Notes: generated by a model from the letters alone, not told the origin. DNA of 64,000 bases from Branchiostoma lanceolatum (GCF_035083965.1 NC_089724.1:21418474-21482473), one strand, 5' to 3'; positions 1 through 12,107 are shown, counted from the stretch's first letter. A program made the numbers and translations.

Positions 1-83
1 GGACTGACGGGAAGTGCGTCGCGCCGGGAGTGTGTTGCCGTGCCGCTGACCAGGCTTGCCTCCTGGATCCAGAGTGCGACTAG
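1..83 (+). CDS. Neurophysin C-terminus, last exon of a vasotocin/oxytocin-family precursor (partial)
   Basis: The frame that starts at base 3 reads TDGKCVAPGVCC, then RAADQACLLDPECD and a TAG stop at 81-83. The Cys spacing C-x5-CC-x5-C-x5-C matches the end of vertebrate neurophysins (for example GRCAAAGICC...GC...DPAC). Neurophysin is the carrier domain that follows the nonapeptide in vasopressin/oxytocin precursors and is made in the secretory pathway of neurosecretory cells. Only the end of the gene is in the window; hormone, signal peptide and most of neurophysin lie upstream. Unlike the gene at 14.3 kb, no intron separates the CC pair from the last two cysteines, and there is no copeptin-like tail. 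The domain call rests on a short but very specific cysteine pattern. Confidence 0.8.
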   Translation, partial: TDGKCVAPGVCCRAADQACLLDPECD

Positions 84-850
84 CGCGCTCCAATCCAGCG
101 TCCAGCGGGATGCCATACTGTCAACACCGTTTGCCTACCATTAGAATTCAACTTCTATCTCGTATAATACACCACAGTCTACAGTAACCACTGATATTAT
201 GTAGATGTTCATTATTTCCTCAGATACAATGATAACACAATAATCCATACAGGTCAGTTCTGCTTACACGCTTACGCAAAGCTCTTGCACATGACCACAA
301 TACAATAGACTAGTCATTATTTATGTATTTCAAGTTTCTAGTATGTAACTGGAACTGGCATGGCACAAGACATGTTCAGAAAGATTCTCCCGACGGCCAT
401 TTTCATCATGGTCTATTGTAAGCAACTCTATGATCCGCAGGCATATCTGTGAGAACAGTCATATGTCAGGTACACATTTGGAATTATCATTTCAGCGAAC
501 TGTCTACTTTCGTTTGCTTACGATTCAGTTGTTATATCTTTCCTATCTAAAGTTGGCTATATTTGGATGTAATCATATGTATCGAAAGATGCTTAGAATT
601 AAGAATGCACAAATTGAACATATTTCTTTAAAGAATATAGCGAATAGATCATTATCTTATTTAAGGTAGGGGCCGTGACAATATATACGCATGTTCAGTC
701 AAAGGAGAGAGTTGCTTAACGAACAGTCTTCATGGCAGCTGGATTAACATGGCGAGAAGAGCGTGACAGTGAAACCGACATTCCATACGCATAAAATATA
801 ATTTTTCCTGCTGTAGTGAATCGCATCGAGAGTTCTTTTCTTGTCACTCT

Positions 851-893
851 CTAATATCCATACACTGACAACTTGTCAGTGTATGGATATTAG
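851..893. repeat. Perfect 43-bp palindrome
   Basis: Two 21-base arms (CTAATATCCATACACTGACAA and its exact reverse complement) are separated by a single C. A run of A follows directly. It could fold as a cruciform or RNA hairpin; no gene is attached to it. Confidence 0.9.
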
Positions 894-1989
894 AAAAAAA
901 TTGATCGCAAATGAAAAGATCCCGGCATTAAGAGGTACTGAATAATCTTCACACTGTGATTGATCACTGCGCGTTTGAGTCAGAGAGGGGGGTGTATTCA
1001 GGAAAAGTAGCATTAGTTGATATCAAAGCTCAAATGTAATGAACGGATTTTTATCATTTTGCGGTTTAGTCTTGACTGAATTTTGGAAACACCCGGGTCC
1101 AACGTACGTATTCGCTTTCAACGTACTTCGTACTGTTGCGCTTGATCTTATATTATCTCGACTACTGTATTATCTGTAGCTAACATATCGTTTCCAATTA
1201 ACCATTTATGAAGACTGTATGCGATTCCGTTCTTCCCGGCCCTTCCATGACATTTTACTTCGTCCACGGGAGGACCGTGTCCATGGACGGTTGACATGAT
1301 GGAACCGACATCTTTACTTTCCCCTGTCTCTTTGCACATGTCCAGGAAGATGATGAACGAACGGATCAAGCCAGTCAGCAAAGTGGCCTGTTTTAAAAGA
1401 ATTCTAATGGAATCGTCCGTCAACTGACGACCTAAGGTTCGACTTTTGTGTCCAAGGTCACCCTTTGTGTGCCGTCCAGCTCTTTCCTCCCTCCACCATT
1501 AGTCTGTGACGTCCATGGAAAGGAAGTTAAGTTTGCAAACTGACAGATCTGATAGGCTGGAGATGATTTCCACTCCAGTACAAATTGAGGCAATTTCAAG
1601 TTCTGCACGTATCATTCAACTCGTCTAAAGTAGCCATGGAATCAAAAGCTAGCGGTTTTTGGATGAGGTATGGCTCTATCCTTATCAGATGTGAGATACC
1701 GTCAAGACAATATTTCAACGCTTCATAGCTTGTCAAGCTTTTGACAAAGCATAGAAAAAGAAAAAATACACTCACCGAGACCGCCGAATATGAACAATCG
1801 TCTTCAACTAAACCTGTCTACATATGTTGAAACACGCACTTAGAAGTCCCATGCTCTGTCGCCGTGGCGGCGTTTGTAGACACACTTTTTCCTATTTTCT
1901 GTTTTATGAAATATGATCTGAGGAAACCAAGATATGGATGAATATACATATGGAAGTCTTAAAGTGATTTTCTGCAATTTTGAGTCTTT

Positions 1990-2265
1990 GAAACAAAGCA
2001 GTGTAGATTTGTCATTTCCGATGGTGACGTAAAGCCGACGGCCCTGTGTATGAGGGAGCTTCGGGCGCGCGTAAGCCTCAAGCGTCAAACCTCCGCACGT
2101 AAAAGAACCCAAAACACTTGTCGGGAAGAGTAGGGGTGGCCCGGTGTGCTTGGCCAGAAACGCGAGCAGTGGTGAAGCCGCATTGCACTACCACTAGCTA
2201 CTTGAAAAAGCATCATGCTTCACCTCAATTGAGGATGACTGCTTTACCTTACTTTACTTTACCTT
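1990..2265. repeat. Probable interspersed repeat with TTTACC-type tail
   Basis: The block contains GACGTAAAGCCGACGGCCC, a CACGTAAAAGAACCC stretch and a simple-sequence tail of TTACCTTACTTTAC units at 2240-2264. The tail resembles the 3' end of a short retroelement, and the first SINE (27.0 kb) also ends in a CTTTACC-type tail. Called on pattern only; family not identified. Confidence 0.4.
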
Positions 2266-2401
2266 AGATGTACAAGATAGGAAACAGTCTACTACAAAAA
2301 ATCCTCTAGAAACTACTGCGTGCAAGGAAATAATGTACCGGATCAGATGCAATATCCAAGAAAGTAGTAAAAAAAATCAAAGGTAAAAGAATAGACCTTC
2401 A

Positions 2402-2465
2402 TTCAGTGTGACGTGTGCAAATACGCACGGATATGACTACAACAAAGCCGAAGTCAAGTGAAATA
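2402..2465. repeat. 65-bp direct repeat, copy 1
   Basis: TTCAGTGTGACGTGTGCAAA and the following bases through about 2465 recur almost unchanged at 3236-3300, about 834 bp downstream in the same orientation. The intervening DNA has no recognised coding content. Confidence 0.75.
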
Positions 2466-3235
2466 CTGAGGTAACATTTCAAACAAATGATGTGAAAAAT
2501 ACTATAGAAATTTGGCAAAAGTTGTTTCATACCACAAGAATCAGAAGTCTTCCAGTGTGCATCAATTGTCAATTTTTGACTATGACAAGACTTTCATATT
2601 CAGAAGACATGAGGAAAAAAATGAAGGCCACACATTGCCCTCGTTGAACATGCTCAGAATAATGGGTGCGTATCATGGCGGATGGGGAAATATGAGTGTG
2701 GCTTCTAAACCTGCCGTAGCGGGAATCACAGCTACATAAATACATCGAGTAACAAATATCGTAAATATATTCCTAGATATCTTCTCCTCGGGTTGTCCTA
2801 AACATAACACCATCATTATCTCAAGGGTGTATAAGTTCACCCGTGAAGGAGGAAGCTCTTCGCATTGACTGTCTCTGTAATCAGCTAGTCTTGGCGTGAA
2901 GTGCGGAAAACCTACTAGTGGACAGCCTGATTCGGTCGGACACACAAGTAGTCTCGAGACTTTGGGGCTTTTCACTTCCTGATGTCAAAACTACACATAT
3001 AGACGGGAGTTGGCAGTTTAAGTGTGCGAGGACGAAATTCTTGGCAATCCGGGAACCCTTGCGCGAAAGAAATATCCAGCGTCGTCATTTACCTGACTTG
3101 TGCGTCGTGACTTTTGTAGAGGTGTGGGGTTATAGGTGATTCACCCGCAATATACAGGTGCCTTTCTACATTACACCTTGGTATCACTAAGTGTGAAATG
3201 ACGTGCCATCAGTTGTACAAAGTCACTCGGCCATT

Positions 3236-3300
3236 TTCAGTGTGACGTGTGCAAAAACGCACGGATATGACTACAACAAAGCCGAAGTGTGGTGAAATAT
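3236..3300. repeat. 65-bp direct repeat, copy 2
   Basis: Second copy of the repeat at 2402; differences are a few substitutions near the end (GAAGTGTGGTG against GAAGTCAAGTG). It could be the flank of a duplicated or inserted segment. Confidence 0.75.
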
Positions 3301-4260
3301 GGGCCGTCGATTGGCCTTTATAAGATCCCTTTGGCTATACTTAGAACCTGAGAAAAACACCCACCATATCAAAAATACGAGCAAGCTTAGATACAAAGTA
3401 CAAGTACAAAGACCTGGTGGTCATTGCAGCCTACCTACTGACTGTCGTCCGTGGTCGAGGATTTTTTGGCGTACAAAATCGCCCACACGTATGGATAAAA
3501 CACCAGGAACCGTTGCCGCAGGTCTTCTTTGTGTTAAAGCTTCCTTGCCCCCTAATCAAGCCGCCTTTGCGTTCAGAGACCATTGAAACAAATCCAGCTG
3601 TCCGATAGAAAGGTCGTTTTTTTGTGGATAGATGAATATATGTCCCACCGAGCTAATGATACTCAGATAAAGGCACCATTATTTCCTATTGATGTTCCAA
3701 TACACATTAAAGCGGAAGCCAGCCCGTGTGTTTCTGGTCGCTGGTTTCCTCTCCAGGACTCGTGATTTTTTTGACATCATCTTGTATACCTGAGCGAAGT
3801 ACCGAATAAACGCAGGGTGTGGTGTCAGTTTGTGAGATAGACCGAAACGACAAAAATCTATTCTTGTCACAGATAAATCTTTATAGTTATACACAATTTT
3901 ATGAATATATAGATGTGTGCAATATATAGATATCATACGCTGAATCTTATAGATACATTTTGCAGTGACAGTATAGATGCAATCGACAAAGACTGGATGT
4001 TGTGTAACACGCAGACATCTGCGTAACGGGTTAAAGCTAACTGGCGTTTCGTTACAGAAATCGGCCCCAATATTCCTCAATTTCTGAAGTGGGACTTCAT
4101 AAAGGAAGAAAGTAAATCCACATAAGGCCACAGCAAGTAATTTCTATGGATGACATCAGCGCGCTCATTAATTTTCGCCTGATTTCGAAATAAAAAACAA
4201 GAAATTTCATTGCCCTCCGACAGTGGTCGACATGCCACAAATGGGCAAATATGTCGTAAA

Positions 4261-4640
4261 CGTTGACAGTCTAAGATGTTTCATTGCATATGAATACCCA
4301 GTGTAGTTCCTGCCCATGCTGGTATGACAAGCTGTTTTCTGACTTTGTTCTAGTTAATTGAGCTGTATACACATTTTCAAGAACAGTTTAATGTTGACAA
4401 TCTAAGGTGTTTCGTTGCATATGAATACCCAGTGTGGTTCCTGCTCATGATGGTATAATAACAAACTGTTTGCTGCATTTGTTCTAGCAAGGACATTATA
4501 TAAATAATGGGGGGGGTCTAGTTAATTGAGCTGTATACACAAGGCGTTTCATCGCATATGAAAACCCAGTGTAGCTTCAGATGATGGTACAACAAGCTCT
4601 TTTCTGCATTTTTTATAGTTAGTCTATTGAGATGTAAACA
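4261..4640. repeat. Three diverged tandem units of about 130-145 bp
   Basis: Each unit has GTTGACA, then TTTCATTGCATATGAATACC, CAGTGTAG, CATGxTGGTA, a TTTTCTGCATTTGTTCTAG-like stretch and TTAATTGAGCTGTATACAC. Units start at about 4261, 4391 and 4541. The second carries an inserted ATAATGGGGGGGG segment. Confidence 0.8.
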
Positions 4641-5298
4641 CATCTACAAGGACATGTTTACTGTTGAATCAAGGAGGTTTTATATTATATATGAAACCTC
4701 ATTGGTTGAATACAGGAATAAAAGACCTGTTGGTCATGATATCATATTTCGTCGCCTCAATTCTTGTTTAACAAGATTTATGATCTCAAAATTTGAAAAT
4801 ATAGGAATCTTCTTTTTTTTTGCCCGCCTTGTTTTTTTTTTTCCCTATCTCATTAATTTTGGAGTCTGCGGAGGATGTCATCCATAAAATATACTTGCTG
4901 TGGCCTAAGCACAAGAAAATGGAATAGCTTTCTTCGGAATAAATCTGATAATGAAACCCGCCTCCGCGTCTCCTTCGAGAGATATTCCCTGATTTACCTC
5001 CTTTGCTTCGCGTATCTATGTCGCCGTTACTTTAGAAGTTTTGCGCCTTTAAAAAAAAACTTGTGCCTATCCCGTGATCTATCAGCACCACGATGTCAGC
5101 AGCTCTGGGCTGATGTCATCCCTACTTAAGATCTCCGCATTAGGGTAAAGTACCCCCTCCATCACCCTGATGGCATCATTCTAGCCACTCTCTTATTCCT
5201 ATCGGACCAAAGAAGAACCAGCTGCCAACTTCATTTCCTGCCGCGTCACTCATGCCCTTTTGCGGCTCTCAGCGGCGGCATCCACACAAAAGTGTCTC

Positions 5299-5543
5299 TG
5301 ACGTCGAAGGTTGATTGACGTCCCAACTTCAGATACAGTATTTAAGTCCTTATCCCGTACCTCACTACAGGAGATTTGTCCAAGGAGGCAGTGGCTTAGG
5401 ACTTTACTAGCGACGGGACTTTCAAGTTTTCTCTTGAACAGTTGTCATTTCCGAGAAGCGACCAGGCAACGCTTGTTCAAGAGGAAATCTCGCCCATAAA
5501 CGTCGTTGGAAGAGTGACTCTTCGGACCACAAACGAAATTCAG
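5299..5543 (+). promoter_or_regulatory. Candidate promoter and non-coding first exon (two CRE-like sites, TATA-like box, splice donor)
   Basis: TGACGTC occurs at 5299-5305 and 5316-5322, followed by TATTTAAG at 5339-5346. About 200 bases later there is a strong donor, CAG|GTAAGT, at 5541-5549. The coding exon of the GnRH-like gene at 8402 is preceded by a good acceptor (TTTCATTCTTAG) that needs an upstream donor, so this may be its 5' UTR exon with a 2.86-kb intron. The link is inference; RNA evidence is lacking. Confidence 0.35.
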
Positions 5544-6864
5544 GTAAGTGTTGGCGTTTCCTGTCTTTTAAGCTCCAAATTATTGCACGTTCTACCAATT
5601 AAATTGTTAAAATGTGTCGCGGCCGATGGAAGAAATAGAACCTACTTTCAAAGGCGAACCAGAATGACAATATTTGTACTTGTTACATTAAGGAGTTGTC
5701 TGAAAATGTTTGTAACATTCACCGTAACGTTTTACAGGAGTTGGCCTCTGTATCAGCGAAGGGCGGATTATTTTCAAATACTCGGGGCAGTCCTGTGTGG
5801 TGAAAAGTTATTTTTGCCATTGATTTACAGTCATTTTGTATCAAGTTTAGTGACGGCTCAGTCAGAAATTTCAGATAAAAGTTAGATGTAAGATTGGCTA
5901 ATACAGTTTTTTTTTATTGAGGACAGCTCGCGATTCTCTTCACATGGGAAATACAGAGCACACCTGTCTGATAACTGCCCGTCCTTTCTCATACTTGGCA
6001 AACGAGATTTCATCACAAAAATCAGTGGATTCGTTTTTCTTTTTTGTAATTGTTGCGAATAACCGGTAAACCGTATTTAGGGGTAACGCACCAGTTTTGT
6101 ACAGTGGGTACAAGCTGCGGACGATCGAAACGTAAGGTTTGATCCATCCACATCGGGAAGGACCTCTTCTCTTTTCAATATGGGATATTTAACGTGCTCG
6201 AGGTGGGACTGTCGTCAACCTCGGCACCGCCAGCTTTGCGTCCTATCAAAGAGAACGTTCCTTATTCTAGAGAAACATTTTAAAACCGGCGCCCAGTCGG
6301 GGAGTTACCGGGAACAAAGGTAGGATATAAAAGACATCAAAACACACAAAACGTAAAAAAATATCAAGCATGAGCATGACTTGTGTATATTCATTGATAT
6401 ATATATATACTTTTAGTTTTCATTTTCCTAAACAGCTCGGCCGGGCCCCAGTTTGGGAATCTGACCGTAGCATAACCCAGGCGAAGTATTCTTTTTCACC
6501 TTTGAGTGAGGAAATAAGTGTAAAACACTAAATTGGCAGAACATTTGGGGCTAGGGATTCGAACCAAGAACCTTTAGATTCCCACAACCCTAATCACAGA
6601 TCAAATGTGCGTAATGAGACTCATCAAGCAAGTGGTGGTTATGTGTCAACCACACCGAGACTCCCTTACCTAGATTACCTGTTGAGCCGGTGATTTATTA
6701 TTGCTGTCATCTGTTCACACTTGTGCGTATATTCAAGCCCGCATGAGTTTTCCGAATTGACATTTTTTGGTTTATGGAAAGTTTGCGGCCGACTATTTTC
6801 GGTTCGATAACCAGGCTGCACAACGGCGGGTAAAGTAGAAAACAACTTCTCTGCAAACTTCGCG

Positions 6865-6908
<44 letters not shown>

Positions 6909-8401
6909 GATGGATGGATGGGTGCATGCATGTATGGATGGACAGGGATTGCATCAAGATATTTTCTATATACATACTATTCAGTAATGATTTACTATGC
7001 TATGAAACTGTAAAAGAAATCCAAGCGATGTCATACTCGAGCACTGGTCCGCTCAACAAAGTTATCAGCACCACGGACATGCACTGTTGCTGTGCCCAAG
7101 GATAGCTTAGCCGCAATATTACCACTCACGCGCCATAAGTCTTATCTTTGTAAATTGAGCCTAGATAATCCGGTGACATATTAGGTATTACTGGCGACAG
7201 TGCCGCCACTAAAGCTGCTCTCGGTGTCCAGAATCACTAATCCTGACGGATGGCAGGATAACTCTGGTAGCAGCTCGTGTTGCGGGTCGCTTTGAAGAAA
7301 AAAAGATGTGCTTAGCTAGAGGTAGGTCAGGCTTAATGGAACCTAACGCCCGGTTTTCAACATAATGAGAAGTACGAAAAGGGTCATTCTAATCTCAGAG
7401 AAAGGGAAATTTGTTCAAATTTGCATGTACAAAATTATGCGGAAAGGGCTTACTTGCTAGTCGAGAAAGGGACAGAAAAAATCTTTAACTGACTGTATCA
7501 TAGTCATCAAATTAGAAAAGGTGTTATAAAGACCATAGTCCTTATCCAAAACAGCTTAAATAATGCGCAGAGGTACATATAACAGATTTGAATATAAGGC
7601 CGTTGTACGAGAAGAAGCTATCATCATGTGTCGCCCAAGGCTGCTTATAGTAGTGCACCGAAGCATAAACATGTACGGGAATTCTCAATGTAACGTTAAC
7701 ATTAAAGGTGAAAAAGTGAAAATTTCAGCTGCTTTACGCACAGGTAATCAATGATGATGTCAATCAGCCGACAGCCTATCACATCAGAGCACCCGGCAGA
7801 TGTTATAACATGGAGTGTGATCTCCCGATGACGTATGGAATTATTCACCAATGAGCAAAGAGAAACGCTTCACTCCGACACGAAGCGAAGTGCAGCGGTC
7901 ATGTTTGGAAACTGCCCGGTAGCATGTCTCAGCAAAGACTGTTCCACCAAAAGCGCCAAAGGACAGACACCACTGCGCGCATGGGAATAGATAACTACCG
8001 CCCGTTTTTACGTACATGTTCTAAAATTTTCAAACACCGTTATCCGTCGTTGCATTGTAACATACTCTAGAAAAACTCAGCATTGCGATGTTTTCCATAT
8101 CGCCTCCTCCCTCCATACAACCGGAAAGCTCACTAAACCCGGGAAATATTAATCAATACAACAGCGGCAACTGGAATAACCTTTTACTTACACTGTTTTT
8201 CTAGCAGCCATTGAGATAAACAAGTTCCTTTCTGTACAGTGTTAACTTAAGGTAACGTATGACGGATTATTTCAGGAAAATAAAGAACGGTGCTGGTTGA
8301 CAACTCTGAAGTCTAGGTCCTATTCTAGTATTTGCAGAAAGACGTGAAAATTGTGCATTTAATGATCAAACCATTTTATTGCATCGTTCTTTCATTCTTA
8401 G
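5544..8401. other. Non-coding stretch, possibly intron 1 of the GnRH-like gene
   Basis: No supported coding exon. It holds a repeat-like block at about 6120-6270 (TTTAACGTGCTCGAGGTGGG and CTTTGCGTCCTATC), a tRNA-like B-box on the minus strand near 6557 (GGTTCGAATCCC) that may be a SINE fragment, and a TG/GGAT microsatellite at 6866-6945. Confidence 0.4.
6866..6945. repeat. (TG)n followed by (GGAT)n microsatellite
   Basis: About 18 TG units run straight into GGATGGATGGATGGG and related tetramers. Open frames across it (VCVCVC, HTHTHT) are artefacts of the repeat. Confidence 0.95.
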
Positions 8402-8411
8402 AATCCTAAAG

Positions 8412-10927
8412 ATGGCTGTGAGACTACCCGCACTTCTTGTCGTCCTGCTGTTGGCACAAATCCTGTGTGCCCGAGCCTTCACCTACACACACACGTGGGG
8501 CCGCAAGCGCGCAGACTCCTCAGAGCTGCTCACACCGGAAGCTGCAGCAGAAAGTATCTCTGCAGCAGAGGTAAGAGACATCTAGCGACTGCACTTTGAA
8601 TGGCAAGGCAGAGTCACACGCTTGTAATCCTCATCAAGTGGAAGCTTCGATACTGTCAGTACAGTGCACGAGCGCCTCTCTGCAATTTTAAGCTGAATTA
8701 CAATGTTATTACTATATTAGGGTGTTATTGGCTGTGGAGCAGCAATTAGCGAAGAAATGAATGTGGAAAATTGCTACAAAACCAAATAGTGTAATACTTG
8801 TGAGATTTGGAGCTTAAAAGTTGCGAACGCATGCAGTGACACACAGACACACAATACAACCGACGACAATACAACCGGATCTTTATGTTACTACAACTAA
8901 TGTAGCACGTAATGCACATATAGTAATGAATCTGTTTTTTGTGGGGAATACCTACACAACAAATGTTCACATTCCCTGCCATAGTTTCTGTAAATTTGTC
9001 AGCAGTTTGAAAATGCCCTTGACTTCACGCTGGCAGGAACGTGTACCAAAAGCGATTGGGAAGTGTTGTAGTTGAGTAGTTCATCCCATAGTTGATACCG
9101 TTCACACCACCGAGCGACCAATTGCCTGGCCGGTCAATAAAACGTAGTGCCGTCCCTCCCTTTTAGCACTCCGGGGCTCTTGACACGCCATTTCTCTTTA
9201 AACCAAGGCCGCATCTGTACACATCCGTGTGAACAAGGCCACTTCTGCGCCGTAACTAATGGGCTAATGCCGTTAGAAATAGCATGGCTGCGTGCCTGCC
9301 GTACATAACATGTGAAGAGTTTGAGAAAACCAATTACGAAGACATGAAATACGTCCATGAAGGTTATACATTCAGGTAATAAGATACGCCAAAAATAGTT
9401 ACTCAGCAACTGGATAAAATCTTGAAACAGTCAGACGTTTCAGACAGCATCCGCTATCTTTTGTCAGTGACTGAGGTTACAACCTTGTCTTGACTTGGTA
9501 TTGTATTGGACGATCTTAAATTTTGTTCACTTCATTAACATATCAATTCAGAGTTTTGGTATAAAACCTGGTTCTGCCAGTTCACTGACGAAAGATAGCG
9601 GATGCTGTCTGAAACGTCTGATTGTTTCAAAATTTTATCCAGTTGCTTGAGTAACTATTTTGGGCGTACGGACAGGAAATGTTTTGCAGCATTAGATAAT
9701 GTCCTTCAGTGGGATGTGCGCATGTAGAATGCACTTTCTTCCTACACGGATATATGTAGGGTTCTTGTAGCCACCCCCTCATGAACTTGTGAAAGTACGA
9801 AACCTGTAAAACAGTAATACGTATCTATGTGAATCCCAGCTTACTAAAAATAATGGATTTGGCCAAAAGTTACATGGATTCTGAAAAGTCCAGACAATGA
9901 GTTTCTCCAGGCTTCAAGCTTATATGAGTTTTCGCACGGCATGATTTTGGTAAAAATACGCTTTGAATCGTCTTGTTACGTTCACATCAGACACATGAAT
10001 ATACTTTAGACACATATCTTTTGTGCAGCGAAATTTGCAGATTTCGTTTGTGCGGTGCTCATCTTTTGGATTCGTCTCCAGAGATGAACGAAAATCCGTT
10101 TAATATCCAGATATACACATGGTATTGTAACGTCACCTTAACATGGCTGAAGGTATAATTGGGTTTTCAAGAAGAGCGACTGTTGATATGGCAACAAATG
10201 GAGCCATAGAATTATCTAAAGATGATTATTATTACGACACATGTGGGCGTATGAAATTGTTGGGAAACTCCGTGTTTCTTTTTATCTCAATGTCAGTTAG
10301 GTTCGTAACGTCAAAATTAGTGTCACTCAATCGTGTCATCTACAGAAAGACCTAGTCCTTTTCATGTGTTATGCGGAGGCGTTTCTTTGTATTCCACGTA
10401 CGAGGCACATTCTCATTTCAAGCTACAACCAATATGTTGAAGTTCGAGCACTAACAACAGGCTTCCCGGCAAGCAATGGCCTCATGAAGGATAATAGTAC
10501 ATCGAGAATATACCTACCTTTCATTATAATAGCTCCATCAGAAATTACACACGAAATGGTCCTGTTGCAATGTAGTACATAGAATGTCTTTGACTTCGTT
10601 TGTCATTTTCTTAACACGTTTTGTTCATTCATCAAACACTTCATGCTAAGGATTTACACAAAACTGGAAAATATACTATTTCCTACAGGTAAACAGCTTA
10701 TATCGTGGAGTTGCATCTTTCTAAGGGAAATAAATGGTTGGTTATTTTGTTGTGTAGCATGGCCTTCTTCCACTGAGAGCTGCAGCAATCTCTAACGACC
10801 ATTTTGCCCACAGGTTTACGGCGGAAGTGAAGGGTCAGAGGTCACCAAAGAAGACTTCAAGATGGCGGTTCGTACTTTGTTTCGGATCCTGGGGGACTAC
10901 CTCCAGAAAAGGACGAACCAGAACTAA
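8412..10927 (+). CDS. GnRH: GnRH-like neuropeptide precursor (amphioxus type)
   Basis: Two coding exons, 8412-8570 and 10814-10927 (phase-0 intron, GTAAGA...CACAG), encode 90 residues. A hydrophobic signal peptide (LPALLVVLLLA) is followed directly by QILCARAFTYTHTW and GRKR. Signal cleavage leaves an N-terminal Gln that can become pyroglutamate; Gly donates the amide and RKR is the convertase site. This is the GnRH-like peptide reported from amphioxus, with the C-terminal THTW-amide unlike vertebrate PG-amide. The rest is an associated peptide ending RTNQN. I chose ATG 8412 because the acceptor at 8400/8401 lies just upstream and the signal peptide begins there; the frame upstream has only a TTG. 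It sits between two neurophysin genes on the same strand. The first AATAAA downstream is at 11921, beyond a large fold-back. Confidence 0.93.
9375..9668. mobile_element. Inverted-repeat (MITE-like) element inside the GnRH-like intron
   Basis: About 80-base arms face each other. The left arm runs from GGTAATAAGATACG through TAGTTACTCAGCAACTGG to CAGCATCCGCTATCTTT. The right arm runs from AAAGATAGCGGATGCTG through CCAGTTGCTTGAGTAACTA to TTTTGGGCGTACG. About 150 bases of unique DNA lie between. No transposase. A single related arm is found at 39475-39565. Confidence 0.8.
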
Positions 10928-11161
10928 CCTGTCGTCAAGCACCAGACCTGATGTAAAGAAACAGAGCAGAGGATGGAACTAGAAAATGATGTTGTTAATA
11001 ACACAGTATAGGGTTTTCATTTTCCTGTTAAAAAAAGTGCGTATTGAGAGGATAATTACAACAAGACACTACGTTGACATAGTGTTCAAAACTGCTCTGT
11101 GCTCCCAAATGGGGGTGTAAATTTGTAGCACCGCACAGCCTCCTTTGACGTTTTCCGACAT

Positions 11162-11630
11162 TTTATACACCCCGACCAATCAAACCTAGTGAATCGCATT
11201 GAAACTAAGATTCGTATCAGCCATTTCCCGACAAATCCCTTTCTAACTTGCGTTAACGACTACATCTGACAAAACAGACTCGCCAGTGAGATGGTGGAGG
11301 GTGTCAGCTTTTCAAAGATGTTTTCAGATTGACAATTTTAGCACTTTGGAAGTGATTGAAAGTGACCGCGATTTAACGTTTAGAGAAAAGTTGTAGAAAC
11401 TATTTTTTCTAAACGTTAAATCGCGGTCACTTTCAATCACTTCCAAAGTGCCAAAATTGTAAATCTGATGAAACATCTTTGGAAAGCTGACACCCTCCAC
11501 CATCTCACTGGCGAGTTTGTTTTGTCAGATGTAGTCGTTAACGCAAGTTAGAAAGGGATTTGTCGGGAAATGGCTAATACGAATCTGAGTTTCAATGCGA
11601 TTCACGTGGTTTGATTGGCCGGGTGTTTAT
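11162..11630. mobile_element. Long near-perfect fold-back element (arms about 220 bp)
   Basis: The left arm begins with ACACCCCGACCAATCAAACC and ends near CGTTTAGAGAAAA; the right arm starts TTTTTCTAAACGTTAAATCG and ends GATTGGCCGGGTGT. The arms match almost base for base around a centre of about 20 bases (11393-11410). No coding capacity. The near identity points to a recent insertion or ongoing arm conversion. Confidence 0.9.
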
Positions 11631-12073
11631 AGCGACTGTTGAAATGATTTGAATGAAGTGAACATACGTATTACAATTGTGTTTCTCTGTGTTGAAAGAA
11701 GTCAAAACTTCTGTGTACATGTAATACACAACTGTTTCTCATGATCGCGCCTCTATCTGAATAGTTTGTAAGTACTCCGTGTACTAAACAAACGACTGTT
11801 AACAGCTGAATCTATGTGTCAGAAAAGGAGAATATTGGGAATTAGAACCAGGTGCACCGACTGGGTAAAGTACCCCGGCAGTCATGGACATGCCATGGAA
11901 ACTTGATGTTACATTAGGTGAATAAAACACAGTGGATTGTTCGCTGTTGTCATTCCCGTCTTTATTTAAGATAGGAGAAGGATAATATTTCAAAGATTTC
12001 AAAGATCCTTACTGCCGGAATACTGGCATCTTCCAATCGACTGGAGATTATTAATATCCGGCACTTAACCTAC

Positions 12074-12107
12074 TCAAGGAGGTTAAATAAATATTTAACC
12101 TCCTTGA
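12074..12107. repeat. 34-bp hairpin palindrome
   Basis: Arms TCAAGGAGGTTAAAT and ATTTAACCTCCTTGA are perfect, with a four-base AAAT centre. Confidence 0.9.

Larger units (their letters stand above)
84..5290. other. Intergenic stretch rich in repeats, no supported gene
   Basis: No exon chain could be built here on either strand. The stretch holds a perfect palindrome (851-893), a repeat-like block with a TTTACC-rich tail (about 1990-2265), a 65-bp direct repeat (2402 and 3236) and three 130-bp tandem units (4261-4640), listed separately. The 3' UTR of the truncated neurophysin gene must occupy the first part; I found no clear end for it. Confidence 0.5.

Noticed and set aside
3679-4131. 150-codon open frame on the minus strand
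   Set aside because: No family signature, composition like the surrounding DNA, no splice partners; probably chance.
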